A DNA stretch of 35,705 bases from JACZWZ01 sp036478235 (GTDB taxonomy: Bacteria > Actinomycetota > Acidimicrobiia > Spongiisociales > UBA11373), in contig JAZGDZ010000055.1 in the NCBI GenBank assembly GCA_036478235.1, positions 1-35,705 of the forward strand. Direction: 5' to 3'. The notes beneath the pieces are model-generated. The model worked only from the letters and a program-made list of their open reading frames with translations. It did no database searches and had not been told where the DNA came from. Every line of letters starts with the position of its first letter. The stretch's first letter is position 1. The translations under genes and the position numbers were made by a program. This document shows positions 16,248 to 25,131 of this stretch, piece after piece.

Positions 16248-17777
16248 TCATTTCTGTACCGCCAGGTCACCGGTCGTGCCGAACTCCGGCACGACATAGT
16301 CGGTCTTGAGCTCGATCCGGTCCAGCACCGCGTCGACCGAGGGCTCGATGATGTCGAGGGCGGGCTTGGGGTACACCCCGAGGAACACGATGAGCACGAG
16401 CATCGGAACGAGGATCACCTTCTCCCTGATCGTCAGATCGGGGAGCCCACGGTTCGCCTCCACCGTGACCTCGCCGTTGAACATCCGCTGGTAAGCCCAC
16501 AGGAGATAGACGGCGGCGAGCACGACGCCGAAGGCCGCCGTGATCGCATATCCGGGCAGGGACAAATACGAGCCCACGAGCACGAAGAACTCGCCGACGA
16601 ACCCGTTCAGGCCGGGAAGGCCGATCGAAGCAAAGGCCGTGAAGAGGAAGACCCCGGCGAACAGGGGCATCACGGACGCCAGGCCTCCGAAATCGGAGAT
16701 CTCGCGGGTGTGGCGCCGCTCGTAGATCATCCCCACGAGCAGGAAGAGCAGACCCGTGGTGAGACCGTGGTTCACCATCTGGATCACCCCGCCTTGGAGA
16801 CCCTGCGTGGTGAGGGAGAACACACCCAAAACGACGAATCCGAGGTGGCTGACCGACGAGTAGGCGACGAGCCGCTTGATGTCGGTCTGGACGATGGCGA
16901 CTGCGGCGCCGTACAGGATCCCGATGACCGCCAGGACGGCGAGCACCGGCACCAGGTCTACGGAGGCTTCGGGGAACAGGGTGAGGTTGAATCGCAACAG
17001 GCCGTAGGCACCCAGCTTCAGCAGCACACCGGCCAGGATGACCGATCCGGCGGTGGGCGCCTCGACGTGAGCGTCGGGAAGCCAGGTATGGAACGGAAAG
17101 ATCGGCACCTTGATCGCAAACGACAGCCCGAAGGCGGCGAACAGCCAGAACTGGGCGGTGCGAGTGAGATCGGCGCCGAGCAGCTCGACGAAATCGAACG
17201 TCGGGCCGCCCAGTTGATCGCTCGCCAGGAACCCCAGGGACAGAATGCCGGCGAACATGAGGGCGGATCCGAGCGCGGTGTAGATGAAGAACTTCACCGC
17301 GGCATGGACCCGTCGCTCCCCTCCCCAGATTCCGATGATGAAGTACATCGGGACGAGCATCGCCTCCCAGAAGATGAAGAAGACGAGCAGGTCGAGCGCC
17401 AGGAACACCCCGATGATCCCCGCCTGGAGGAACAGCATCGACGCCGCGTACTGGCGGATCCGGTCTGTCACCGCGGTCGAGGCGAGCAGGGCGATCGGGA
17501 AGAGGAACGCGGTCAGCGCCACCAGAAGCAGAGAGATGCCGTCGACCCCGAGATGCCAGCCGACCCCCCAGGGTCTGTACCAGCTCACCTGCTCTACAAA
17601 TTGGAAGCCGGCCTCTCCCGTCTCGAATTCGAACAGCAGCCACCCGGCGCCACCCAGCGTTACCAGCGAAGAGGTGACGGCGAGTGGAAGCGCCAGTTCC
17701 TCGCGCTTGACGAACAGCACGACGAGCCCGCTCACCGCCGGCAGGACGATGAGGGCGGAGAGGATCGGGAAGGTCAT
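16248..17777 (-). CDS. nuoM: NADH-quinone oxidoreductase subunit M, operon 2
   Basis: Antiporter-like membrane subunit of complex I, 509 residues with about fourteen helices. Conserved elements are FFIFWEAMLVPMYFIIG with the essential Glu, AIKVPIFPFHTWLPDAHVEAP with the Lys, LLKLGAYGLLRF, and TDIKRLVAYSSVSHLGFV. The start is ATG at 17777. A 364-base repeat region separates it from nuoL upstream, unlike the rest of the operon, where genes overlap. The stop codon is the first triplet after a repeat tract, so the last few codons may be of recent origin. Confidence 0.96.
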   Translation of the reverse strand: MTFPILSALIVLPAVSGLVVLFVKREELALPLAVTSSLVTLGGAGWLLFEFETGEAGFQFVEQVSWYRPWGVGWHLGVDGISLLLVALTAFLFPIALLASTAVTDRIRQYAASMLFLQAGIIGVFLALDLLVFFIFWEAMLVPMYFIIGIWGGERRVHAAVKFFIYTALGSALMFAGILSLGFLASDQLGGPTFDFVELLGADLTRTAQFWLFAAFGLSFAIKVPIFPFHTWLPDAHVEAPTAGSVILAGVLLKLGAYGLLRFNLTLFPEASVDLVPVLAVLAVIGILYGAAVAIVQTDIKRLVAYSSVSHLGFVVLGVFSLTTQGLQGGVIQMVNHGLTTGLLFLLVGMIYERRHTREISDFGGLASVMPLFAGVFLFTAFASIGLPGLNGFVGEFFVLVGSYLSLPGYAITAAFGVVLAAVYLLWAYQRMFNGEVTVEANRGLPDLTIREKVILVPMLVLIVFLGVYPKPALDIIEPSVDAVLDRIELKTDYVVPEFGTTGDLAVQK

Positions 17778-18141
17778 CTGGAGACTCCTCCCCGCGCCGG
17801 GCGCCGGTCGTCGTCGGTAGCAAGAGGAGTCTCCAGTCTCCAGTCTCCAGTCTCCGGAAGAGCCTGCAGCAGGCGGCGTGCAGCCTGCAGGAGAACACGG
17901 CTCCGACGGGAAACGGGCAACGGGAAACGGGAGTCGGTAGCAAGAGGAGTCTCCAGTCTCCAGTCTCCGGTCTCCAGAAGAAGCTGATTGAGGCGGAGAA
18001 CGGACAACGGGACGGGAACGACGGTATTCGGGGAACGGGGGACGGGAAACGGGAAACGGAGTAGCGCAGCCGGCGACGATCGCACCGAACGAAGCGAGGA
18101 TCCTGCCAGTCGCCCATCGCGAGTCGCTGGTCGCTTCACCA
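17778..18141. repeat. 364-bp repeat-filled spacer between nuoL and nuoM
   Basis: No gene is seen. A 36-bp segment starting GTCGGTAGCAAGAGGAG and running into GTCTCCAGTCTCC is present at 17813-17848 and again at 17933-17968, exactly 120 bp apart. Between and after the copies lie runs of CGGGAAACGGG and GGAACGGGGGACGGG. The left end has AGCCTGCAGCAGG and GCAGCCTGCAGG, a motif also echoed near 21013. This looks like recombination- or slippage-driven DNA, not coding sequence. No promoter or terminator is evident, so readthrough from nuoL is assumed. Confidence 0.85.
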
Positions 18142-20010
18142 TCAGAAAGCTCCCCTACTGAGGAACCAGGCGAGCAGGCCGACGGCGCCGGCGACGATTG
18201 CCAGGCCGTAGCTGCGGACGAAGCCGGTCTGCAGCGGGCGCAGCCAGCCGCCGACCCGCCGGGTCAGCGCGCCGACCCCCTCGACTGCGCCGTCGATCCC
18301 TCTGGCGTCGAACCGGAATGCCAGCCAGGCGGCCCCGAGCTTGCCTCCCCTGGCGAACACACCGGCGTACAGGTCGTCTACGTAGTACCCATTGCCGAGG
18401 AGCCGCCAGCCCGGCCCGCTCTCGGCAGGCACCGGGCCGCGATACCGCATGATGGCGGCTCCGATCCCGATGATCCCGGCGGCGACAGAGACCCCGGCGA
18501 GGATCCAGGCGACAGAGCCTCCCGGTGCATGCACCAGGCGTAGCCCCTCGAACACCGGATCCAGGAAGTGCTCGAGCGTCAGCTTGAACGGGGTGTTGAC
18601 CAGGCCGCCGACGACGGAGAGGATCGCCAGGGCGAGGAGCGGGATGGTCATGATCCTCGGCGACTCGCGGGGTTCGAGGCCCGCCTCCCAGCGCGGCTCG
18701 CCGAAGAAGGTGAGCCACATCATCCGGGTCATGTAGAAGGCCGTGAGCAGAACGGTGACCAGCCCCACGCCCCAGAGGATCTTCCACGACCCACCCCTCT
18801 CGAACACGGCGGCGAGGATCTCGTCCTTCGACCAGAACCCGGCAAGCGGCGGGATCCCGGAGATGGCCAGCCAGGCGATGGCCATCGTGGCGAAGGTGAC
18901 CGGCATCCGCCGGGCCAGACCGCCCATCCTGTGCATGTCCTGCTCGTCGGCCATCCCGTGGATCACGGACCCGGCGCCGAGGAAGAGCAACGCCTTGAAG
19001 AAGGCATGTGTCATCAGATGGAACACACCGGCCGCGTAGGCGGCGGCACCGACCCCCATGAACATGTAACCGAGCTGGCTGATGGTCGAATACGCCAGCA
19101 CCCGCTTGATGTCGCGCTGGGCGATGGCGATCGTCGCCGCGTAGAGGGCGGTGGCGGCACCGACGATCGCCACCGTTGCGGCCGCAACCGGCGCCAGCTC
19201 GAAGATCGATCCCGTCCGGGCGACCATGTAGACGCCGGCAGTGACCATCGTCGCTGCGTGGATCAACGCCGATACCGGGGTAGGGCCCTCCATCGCGTCG
19301 GGCAGCCACACATAGAGGGGTAGCTGGGCCGACTTGCCGGCGGCCCCGATCAGCAGCAGCAAGCCGATGGCGGTGGCCATTCCCTCGGTCAGGTGGAAAC
19401 GGGCACCCTCGAAGACGGTGTCGAAGCCGAGCGACCCGAACACGGAGAAGATCAGCATCAGAGCGACGATGAAGCCGACATCACCGACCCGGTTGACGAC
19501 GAAGGCCTTCTTCCCGGCGGCTGCGGCAGTGTCGCGTTCGAACCAGAAGGAGATGAGCAGGTACGACGAGAGCCCCACCAGCTCCCAGCCGACGAACATC
19601 AGCGCGAAATTGTTCGCCAGCACCAGGATGAGCATCGAGACGATGAAAAGGTTCATGTACGTGAAGAACCGTCCGAACCGGGCGTCCCCGTGCATATACC
19701 CGATCGAATAGAGGTGGATGAGCGATCCGACCCCGGTGACGACCAGCGTCATCAGCGCCGAAAGCTGGTCCCAGCGCAGCTCGGCCGCCACCCCGAAGGC
19801 CGGGAGCCATTCGAACCAGCGTGCCGTCTCGGTGGCCCCACTGCCGGTGAAGAAGTCGAGGGCGAGGACCACCGCGGTGAGGAAGGATCCGCCGACCGTC
19901 AGCGTGGCGACGATCCCGGCGCCCGGCTCCCCGATGCGCTTGCCGAAGGCAAACAGGAACAGCATCCCGGCCAGAGGGAGCAGGACGATGAGCGAGAGAA
20001 GGAGAGCCAT
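18142..20010 (-). CDS. nuoL: NADH-quinone oxidoreductase subunit L, operon 2
   Basis: Large antiporter-like subunit of complex I with the lateral helix, 622 residues, full length. Key elements are VGWELVGLSSYLLISFW with the essential Glu, AAGKSAQLPLYVWLPDAMEGP with the pumping Lys, RDIKRVLAYSTISQLGYMFMG, and THAFFKALLFLGAGSVIHG. The C-terminal 120 residues include YYVDDLYAGVF before the final anchoring helix. The start is ATG at 20010, sharing one base with the nuoK stop. It is clearly a different paralogue from the operon 1 NuoL at 1-1813. Confidence 0.97.
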   Translation of the reverse strand: MALLLSLIVLLPLAGMLFLFAFGKRIGEPGAGIVATLTVGGSFLTAVVLALDFFTGSGATETARWFEWLPAFGVAAELRWDQLSALMTLVVTGVGSLIHLYSIGYMHGDARFGRFFTYMNLFIVSMLILVLANNFALMFVGWELVGLSSYLLISFWFERDTAAAAGKKAFVVNRVGDVGFIVALMLIFSVFGSLGFDTVFEGARFHLTEGMATAIGLLLLIGAAGKSAQLPLYVWLPDAMEGPTPVSALIHAATMVTAGVYMVARTGSIFELAPVAAATVAIVGAATALYAATIAIAQRDIKRVLAYSTISQLGYMFMGVGAAAYAAGVFHLMTHAFFKALLFLGAGSVIHGMADEQDMHRMGGLARRMPVTFATMAIAWLAISGIPPLAGFWSKDEILAAVFERGGSWKILWGVGLVTVLLTAFYMTRMMWLTFFGEPRWEAGLEPRESPRIMTIPLLALAILSVVGGLVNTPFKLTLEHFLDPVFEGLRLVHAPGGSVAWILAGVSVAAGIIGIGAAIMRYRGPVPAESGPGWRLLGNGYYVDDLYAGVFARGGKLGAAWLAFRFDARGIDGAVEGVGALTRRVGGWLRPLQTGFVRSYGLAIVAGAVGLLAWFLSRGAF

Positions 20011-20315
20011 CAGCCGCGCAGCTCGGCGAGTTCGTCCACCGACGCCGTCTGCCGCTTGCGGAACACGGCAACGATGATCGCCAGGCCGACCACGACCTCG
20101 GCGGCGGCGACCACCATCACGAAGAACACCGACACCTGGCCGTCGAGGACGTTGAGCTCACGCCCCGCCGCCACAAAGGTCAGGTTGACGGCGTTGAGCA
20201 TCAGCTCGACGGACATGAACATCACGAGCGCGTTCCGCCGAAGCAGGATCCCCCCGGTCCCGATCACGAACAGGAAGGCGGCGAGCGCCATGTACCAGCC
20301 GGGCGTGACGGTCAT
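20010..20315 (-). CDS. nuoK: NADH-quinone oxidoreductase subunit K, operon 2
   Basis: 101 residues and three helices, the same length as the operon 1 copy. The conserved Glu residues occur in SVELMLNAVNLTFV and VAAAEVVVGLAIIVAVF. The start is ATG at 20315, overlapping the nuoJ stop as ATGA. Confidence 0.95.
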   Translation of the reverse strand: MTVTPGWYMALAAFLFVIGTGGILLRRNALVMFMSVELMLNAVNLTFVAAGRELNVLDGQVSVFFVMVVAAAEVVVGLAIIVAVFRKRQTASVDELAELRG

Positions 20316-20830
20316 CCGTCCACCTCTTCGTCGTCCCTGAAGAAGGCCAGGGCGATCGCCCCGGCGGCGGCCACGATCAGCAGCAGAGCCGTGATCTCGA
20401 AAGGAAGGACCCAGCGACGGAACAACTCGTTGCCGATCGCCTCGACCGTCCCGTTGACCGGGTCGAGCGGGTTACGCACCCCCGTCGTCCAGGCGAACCG
20501 ACCGGCGACCACGACACCCCCGCCGAACAGCGCCATCAGGCCGAGGGCCAACGGACGCTGGAGCGGAAGGTTCTCGGTGCGATCCTCCTCCTTATCTACC
20601 CCGATCAGCATGATCACGAACAGGAAGAGGGTCATGACCGCCCCGGCGTAGATGATCACCTGCACGGCAGCGACGAAATGGGCCGAGTTGGACACGTAGA
20701 ACACTGCGACCGAGAACATCGTCAGCATCAGTCCCATGGCCGAATAGACCGGGTTGCGAGCCCAGACCATCATCACCGCGCCGAACACGGCGGCCAGGCC
20801 AAAGATGATGAAAAGGACCAGCTCCACCAT
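20312..20830 (-). CDS. nuoJ: NADH-quinone oxidoreductase subunit J, operon 2
   Basis: Membrane subunit J, 172 residues with about five helices. VQVIIYAGAVMTLFLFVIML is the conserved helix 3. The start is ATG at 20830, sharing a base with the nuoI TGA; its ribosome binding site must lie within the repeat-derived 3' end of nuoI, where AGGCGTCTC-type sequence and a GGAGG complement are limited, so coupling to nuoI translation is likely. The last helix ends with the acidic FFRDDEEVDG tail. Confidence 0.94.
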   Translation of the reverse strand: MVELVLFIIFGLAAVFGAVMMVWARNPVYSAMGLMLTMFSVAVFYVSNSAHFVAAVQVIIYAGAVMTLFLFVIMLIGVDKEEDRTENLPLQRPLALGLMALFGGGVVVAGRFAWTTGVRNPLDPVNGTVEAIGNELFRRWVLPFEITALLLIVAAAGAIALAFFRDDEEVDG

Positions 20831-21666
20831 CAGGAGGCGTCTCCGTCGTCAGTTCGAGCCGGTTTTCCGTTCTCCGTCTCCCGCTTCCCGTCTCCCGTTT
20901 CCCGTTTCCCGCCAGCCGCTCCCTCTTCTGGCGACTGGGGACTGTCGACTGAGGACTGGGGACTGGGTTCTGGAGACTGGGGACTGGGTTCTGGAGACTG
21001 GGGACTGGGTTCTGCAGGCTGCACGCTGCCCGCTGCATGCTCCTCTGGTGACTGGGGACTGGCGACTGGTGACTGCCCGGGTTCGGGCGGCCTGATCCCC
21101 ACACCCGCCGTCGCCGTCCACCCCTCGACGCCCTCATAAGCGGCGCGACCTGCCGGGGCGGTTGCCCGCATCCAACCATCGCCCTGGCGCAGCTCGTCGA
21201 GATCGATGAGGATGCTGGCGGGCTCCGGGTGGGGCACCGATCCGTCGGGATGCATGACGAGCTCTGTCCTCGTGTAGATGGCGTCCTGGCGGTTGCTTAC
21301 CGACATCTCGAACAGGTGCGTCATCGTGATCGCCTCTGTCGGGCAGGCCTCGACGCACAAGGCGCAGAAAATGCACCGCAGCATGTTGATCTCGTATACG
21401 AAGCCGAAGCGCTCACCCGGACTGACCGGATCGTCCACCGGGTTGTCCTTGCCGCGCACGTAGATGCAGCGGGCCGGGCACACCCCGGCGCACAGCTCGC
21501 AGCCGATGCACTTCTCCATGCCATCGGGATAGCGATTGAGCACGTGGCGCCCGTGGAAACGCTGCGGCTTGGTCCGCTTCTGCTCCGGGTACTGCGTGGT
21601 GACCTTGCGCTTGAAGATCTGGCGCAGGGTGACGGCGAATCCGGCGATCGGATCGAAGAGGCCCAT
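20830..21666 (-). CDS. nuoI: NADH-quinone oxidoreductase subunit I, operon 2, with a repeat-encoded C-terminal tail
   Basis: 8Fe ferredoxin-like subunit (clusters N6a and N6b), 278 residues from ATG 21666; GTG at 21672 is an alternative start adding two residues. Cluster motifs are complete at Cys53/56/59/63 and Cys98/101/104/108. The normal family body ends near residue 190. From about residue 195 the protein is a low-complexity tail with repeated SPQSPEP units, then GKRETGDGKRETENGK. It is encoded by the same ACTGGG/CGGGAAACGGGA repeat DNA that fills intergenic gaps elsewhere. The tail is probably disordered; whether it is kept in the mature complex is unknown. The frame is intact to its TGA, which overlaps nuoJ. 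Confidence 0.93.
   Translation of the reverse strand: MGLFDPIAGFAVTLRQIFKRKVTTQYPEQKRTKPQRFHGRHVLNRYPDGMEKCIGCELCAGVCPARCIYVRGKDNPVDDPVSPGERFGFVYEINMLRCIFCALCVEACPTEAITMTHLFEMSVSNRQDAIYTRTELVMHPDGSVPHPEPASILIDLDELRQGDGWMRATAPAGRAAYEGVEGWTATAGVGIRPPEPGQSPVASPQSPEEHAAGSVQPAEPSPQSPEPSPQSPEPSPQSSVDSPQSPEEGAAGGKRETGDGKRETENGKPARTDDGDAS
20860..21084. repeat. ACTGGG / CGGGAAACGGG repeat tract inside the 3' end of nuoI
   Basis: Unit GACTGGGGACTGGGTTCTGGA is repeated about three times around 20950-21010, flanked by GCGACTGGGGACTG variants. A TCCCGTTTCCCGTTTCCCG run lies at about 20883-20912. The tract reads in frame as the NuoI tail on the minus strand. A 20-30 bp core around GGCTGCACGCTGCCC (about 21015) resembles GCAGCCTGCAG in the nuoL-nuoM spacer. 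Confidence 0.85.
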
Positions 21667-21682
21667 CAGCACATCACCCCCG

Positions 21683-22789
21683 TCATGACCACGGAGCTCC
21701 GAAGGTACGGAAGGCCTGGACCACCGTGAAGAGGACGAGCCAGGCCAGGCTCGCCGGGATCAGCCGCTTCCAGCCGAGTGTCATCAACTGGTCGTAGCGC
21801 ATCCGGGGGAGCGTGGCCCGCAGCCAGACGAACACGAAGAGCAGCACGTACACCTTGAGCAGAAACCACAGGATCGGCATCACCGAGGCGATACCGGACG
21901 GCAGGCCGAAGTCCGGACCGAGCCACCCTCCGAAGAACACGGTGACCGCGATCGCGGAGATGTTGAACATGTTGATGTACTCGGCGAGGAAGAACAGGGC
22001 GAACCGGATTCCCGAGTACTCGGTGTGATAGCCGCCGACGATCTCCGATTCCGCCTCGACGAGGTCGAACGGCGCCCTGTTGGTCTCGGCGACACCGGCG
22101 ATGAAGAAGATGATGAAGGACGGCAGCAGCCAGAAGACGAACCACCCCGGAATCAGCCCCCGGAACGAGCCCTGCTGCAACTCGACGATGCGCGACAGCG
22201 ACATGGTCCCGATACCGATCGAGCCGTCGGCGATCTGAATCGAGGCGAACAGGACCACCGGGACCAGTGCGAGGCCCATCGCCGTCTCGTAGGAGATCAT
22301 CTGGGCGCTGGCCCGCACCCCACCGAGAAGCGGGTACTTCGAGCCGGAGGCCCACCCGGCAAGCACGATGGAGTACACCGCCAGCGACGACATCGCCAGG
22401 ATGAACAGAAGACCGACGTTGAGATCGGTCCCCTGCAGGGTGACCACCGTGTCGCCGACGGTCAACGGACGGCCGATCGGGATGACCATGAAGATCAGGA
22501 AGGCCGGGATCATGGCGGCCACGGGAGCGGCCAGGTACATCCCGAGTTCCACCTTGCGCGGAGTGATCTGCTCCTTGAAGAACAGCTTTACGCCGTCGGC
22601 CAGCGTCTGCAGGATTCCGAGCGGGCCGGCGCGGTTGGGACCGATCCGGTTCTGCATGAAGGCGACGACCCTGCGTTCGAACCACACCAGGATCAGCGTG
22701 TTGACGACCACCAAGACGAAGGCCAGGACCGCCTTGACGGCCGCCGCCCAAAACGTGTTCCCGAAGATCGACTCGAGCAGACCGGTCAT
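21683..22789 (-). CDS. nuoH: NADH-quinone oxidoreductase subunit H, operon 2
   Basis: Membrane subunit H forming the quinone tunnel, 368 residues. FMQNRIGPNRAGPLGILQTLADGVKLFFKE and TNRAPFDLVEAESEIVGGYHTEYSG are intact, including the Glu and His that are changed in the operon 1 copy. The start is ATG at 22789, overlapping the nuoG stop as ATGA. A 16-base gap then precedes nuoI. Confidence 0.96.
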   Translation of the reverse strand: MTGLLESIFGNTFWAAAVKAVLAFVLVVVNTLILVWFERRVVAFMQNRIGPNRAGPLGILQTLADGVKLFFKEQITPRKVELGMYLAAPVAAMIPAFLIFMVIPIGRPLTVGDTVVTLQGTDLNVGLLFILAMSSLAVYSIVLAGWASGSKYPLLGGVRASAQMISYETAMGLALVPVVLFASIQIADGSIGIGTMSLSRIVELQQGSFRGLIPGWFVFWLLPSFIIFFIAGVAETNRAPFDLVEAESEIVGGYHTEYSGIRFALFFLAEYINMFNISAIAVTVFFGGWLGPDFGLPSGIASVMPILWFLLKVYVLLFVFVWLRATLPRMRYDQLMTLGWKRLIPASLAWLVLFTVVQAFRTFGAPWS

Positions 22790-25131
22790 GACACCGGCCC
22801 CACGGTCACCGCGGGGTCGGATCCGATCTTGACCCCCAGGTTGAAGGGAAGGTAGACGGTCCCCAGTGCCAGTGAAGGATCAAATGCCGCATCGACCTCG
22901 GCGCTCCCGGCCGACCCATTGACCTTCACCCGCTCCCCCGCGATCACGCCGAGCGAGGAGGCATCGTCGGGGTGGAGGTACAGGGCCGGTCTCTGCGCCA
23001 GCTTCGCCAGCGACGGGCCCATGGCCACCGCGGTACCCAAGTCGTACAGGACCCGGCCGAGATGGAGGGTGAGACCGTTGCCGTTGCCCGGCGGCGGCGG
23101 CGGCGGAGCAACGTAGGTCGCATCCCCGCCGCGGGCCACTATGCCGTCGCGTCCCCGGCCCCAGTCCAGTGCATCCCACGACACGGAGCCATACGGAGCG
23201 AGCTCGGCGATCTCGCCGGCGAGAGCCGACGCCGATGGATCGGTCCACGGGTCGCCGAGCCGGGCGGCCAGATCGGCGAGGATGTCGGTGGCCGGGCGAG
23301 CCTGGCCGGGAGGCGAGACGAGCCGATTCACCTTCTGCACCCTGCCCTCGAGGTTGGTCATCGTCCCCTCCACCTCGGCAAACCCGGCGGCGGGCAGTAC
23401 GACGTCCGCCGCCCGGCCGGAGTCGGTGAGGAACAGGTCGATGCTCAAGGTGAAGTCGGTGGCGGCGCCGGCGGTGCCCGAAGGGTGATCGGCGACCGGA
23501 TCGGCACCGAGCAACACGAGCGCCCGGATATCCGATCCGAGGCCCTCCAAGATGCCGTCGGCGTCGCGACCCGGTCGAACCGGAGACCGTCCCGGGCCCA
23601 GATCCGGGGCTACACCCATGTCGATGGCCCCGTAGAGGTTGGGGCGCCGACTCACCGCCAGGACGGACGCCTCGGGAAGACCTGCGGCGAAGCCCGCCAC
23701 CGCCCCGGCGAGATCCGAATCCTCGGTGAGCCCGGTTCTCCCGACGACCGCCACCACGGGTCCCTCGCCGAGCGCGGCGCGGGCGGCCGCCAGCTCTCCG
23801 TCGCCGGCGCCGAGGCGGGTGAGGGTCTCGCCGCCGTGACCGGGGCGGTACCTGACTACGTGGTCGGCGACGGGATCGAGCCCCGTCGCCCTGGGGTGGA
23901 CTACCACCAACCGGGCACCAAGCTCGGTGACCGCCCGGCGGACTCGCAGATAGAGCACCGGGAGCTCCTCCTTGAGGTCGGGCCCCCATACGAGGACCGT
24001 CTTCGCCGACTCGAGGTCGCCGATGAGCCCACGGTTCGGCGCCGCCGCCAGGAGGACGGCGTCGAGGGAGTCACCCATGCGGGCGTCGAGGTGCGGTGTT
24101 CCGATCGAGCCGCGCAGCAGTCGCTGGAATGCGAAAGCTTCCTCGTTGGTGCTCCTGGCACCCCCGAGGCCGGCGACGGCCGATGGGCCGTGGGCTTCCA
24201 CCACCCGGCGAATCCCGGTCGCGGCACGATCCAGCGCCTCCGCCCACGAAGCCTCCTCGAGCTCGCCGTCTTTCCCCCGTATGAGCGGGACGGTGAGTCG
24301 CTCCGGAGCGGCGAGGTGTTGAAATCCGAAACGGCCCTTGTCGCACAGCCACCCGTGGCTGGTCGCCTCGACGTCGACACCGAGCAGGCGCAGGATCTCG
24401 TTCTGGCTCGACTGGACGGAGACCCGGCAGCCCACCGCACAGCCGGCACAGGTGCTCTCCACGGCTTCCAGGTCCCAGGGTCGCGCCCGGAACCGGTACG
24501 GCGTCGCCGTGAGCGCGCCGACCGGGCAGATCTGAACCGTGTTGCCCGAGAAATACGAGGCAAACGGCTCGTCGGGAAAGGTGTTGATCTGAGTGTGATT
24601 ACCCCGATCGATGAACTCGATCAACGGGTCGCCGCTGATCTCGTCGCTGAACCTGGTGCACCGGGCGCAGAGAATGCAGCGCTCCCGGTCGAGCAACACG
24701 AGGTCGCTGATCGGGAGGGGCTTTTCGAAATGCCGCTTCTCCTCGACGAAGCGGCTCTCGCCGGGACCGTGCGACATCGTCTGGTCCTGGAGCGGGCACT
24801 CGCCGCCGCGGTCGCAGACCGGGCAATCGAGCGGATGGTTGATGAGGAGGAACTCCAGCACCCCTTCCTGCGCTTTCTTGACGGTATCGCTCTTGGTGTG
24901 GACGACCATCCCGTCGCCTACGAGGGTCGTGCACGACGTGGTCAGCATCGTTCCCCGCGGTCCCTCGACTTCGACCAGGCACATGCGGCATATGCCCACG
25001 GGTTTCATCCGCCGGTGCCAACAGAACCTGGGGATGTAGGTGCCGTTGGACTGGGCAGCCTCGATCAGCAGCTCGCCCGATTCGGCCTCCACCTGGCGAC
25101 CATCAATGGTGATCTTCACCCGCTCAGACAC
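22786..25131 (-). CDS. nuoG: NADH-quinone oxidoreductase subunit G, operon 2
   Basis: Large Fe-S subunit of the NADH module, 781 residues. Cluster ligands by position: N1b [2Fe-2S] at Cys37/48/51/67; N5 with His99 and Cys103/106/112; N4 at Cys152/155/158/202; and an extra N7-type set at Cys228/231/235/263 at the front of the molybdopterin-oxidoreductase-like domain. The rest is the degenerate molybdopterin-binding fold without an obvious cofactor Cys. A poly-Pro linker of eight residues near 698 precedes the last domain. The start is GTG at 25131, overlapping the nuoF end by eight bases. Operon 1 has no counterpart of this gene. Confidence 0.96.
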   Translation of the reverse strand: MSERVKITIDGRQVEAESGELLIEAAQSNGTYIPRFCWHRRMKPVGICRMCLVEVEGPRGTMLTTSCTTLVGDGMVVHTKSDTVKKAQEGVLEFLLINHPLDCPVCDRGGECPLQDQTMSHGPGESRFVEEKRHFEKPLPISDLVLLDRERCILCARCTRFSDEISGDPLIEFIDRGNHTQINTFPDEPFASYFSGNTVQICPVGALTATPYRFRARPWDLEAVESTCAGCAVGCRVSVQSSQNEILRLLGVDVEATSHGWLCDKGRFGFQHLAAPERLTVPLIRGKDGELEEASWAEALDRAATGIRRVVEAHGPSAVAGLGGARSTNEEAFAFQRLLRGSIGTPHLDARMGDSLDAVLLAAAPNRGLIGDLESAKTVLVWGPDLKEELPVLYLRVRRAVTELGARLVVVHPRATGLDPVADHVVRYRPGHGGETLTRLGAGDGELAAARAALGEGPVVAVVGRTGLTEDSDLAGAVAGFAAGLPEASVLAVSRRPNLYGAIDMGVAPDLGPGRSPVRPGRDADGILEGLGSDIRALVLLGADPVADHPSGTAGAATDFTLSIDLFLTDSGRAADVVLPAAGFAEVEGTMTNLEGRVQKVNRLVSPPGQARPATDILADLAARLGDPWTDPSASALAGEIAELAPYGSVSWDALDWGRGRDGIVARGGDATYVAPPPPPPGNGNGLTLHLGRVLYDLGTAVAMGPSLAKLAQRPALYLHPDDASSLGVIAGERVKVNGSAGSAEVDAAFDPSLALGTVYLPFNLGVKIGSDPAVTVGPVS

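Noticed and set aside
16145..16297. Longer NuoN start at 16297
   Set aside because: The extra 51 residues are translated repeat DNA and part of the nuoM end; ATG 16144 begins the normal first membrane helix.
17813..18075. Possible CRISPR array from repeated GTCTCCAGTCTCC units
   Set aside because: Repeats are directly adjacent and degenerate, without unique spacers of even length, and no cas genes are present. The same applies to 20940-21075 and 31552-31764.
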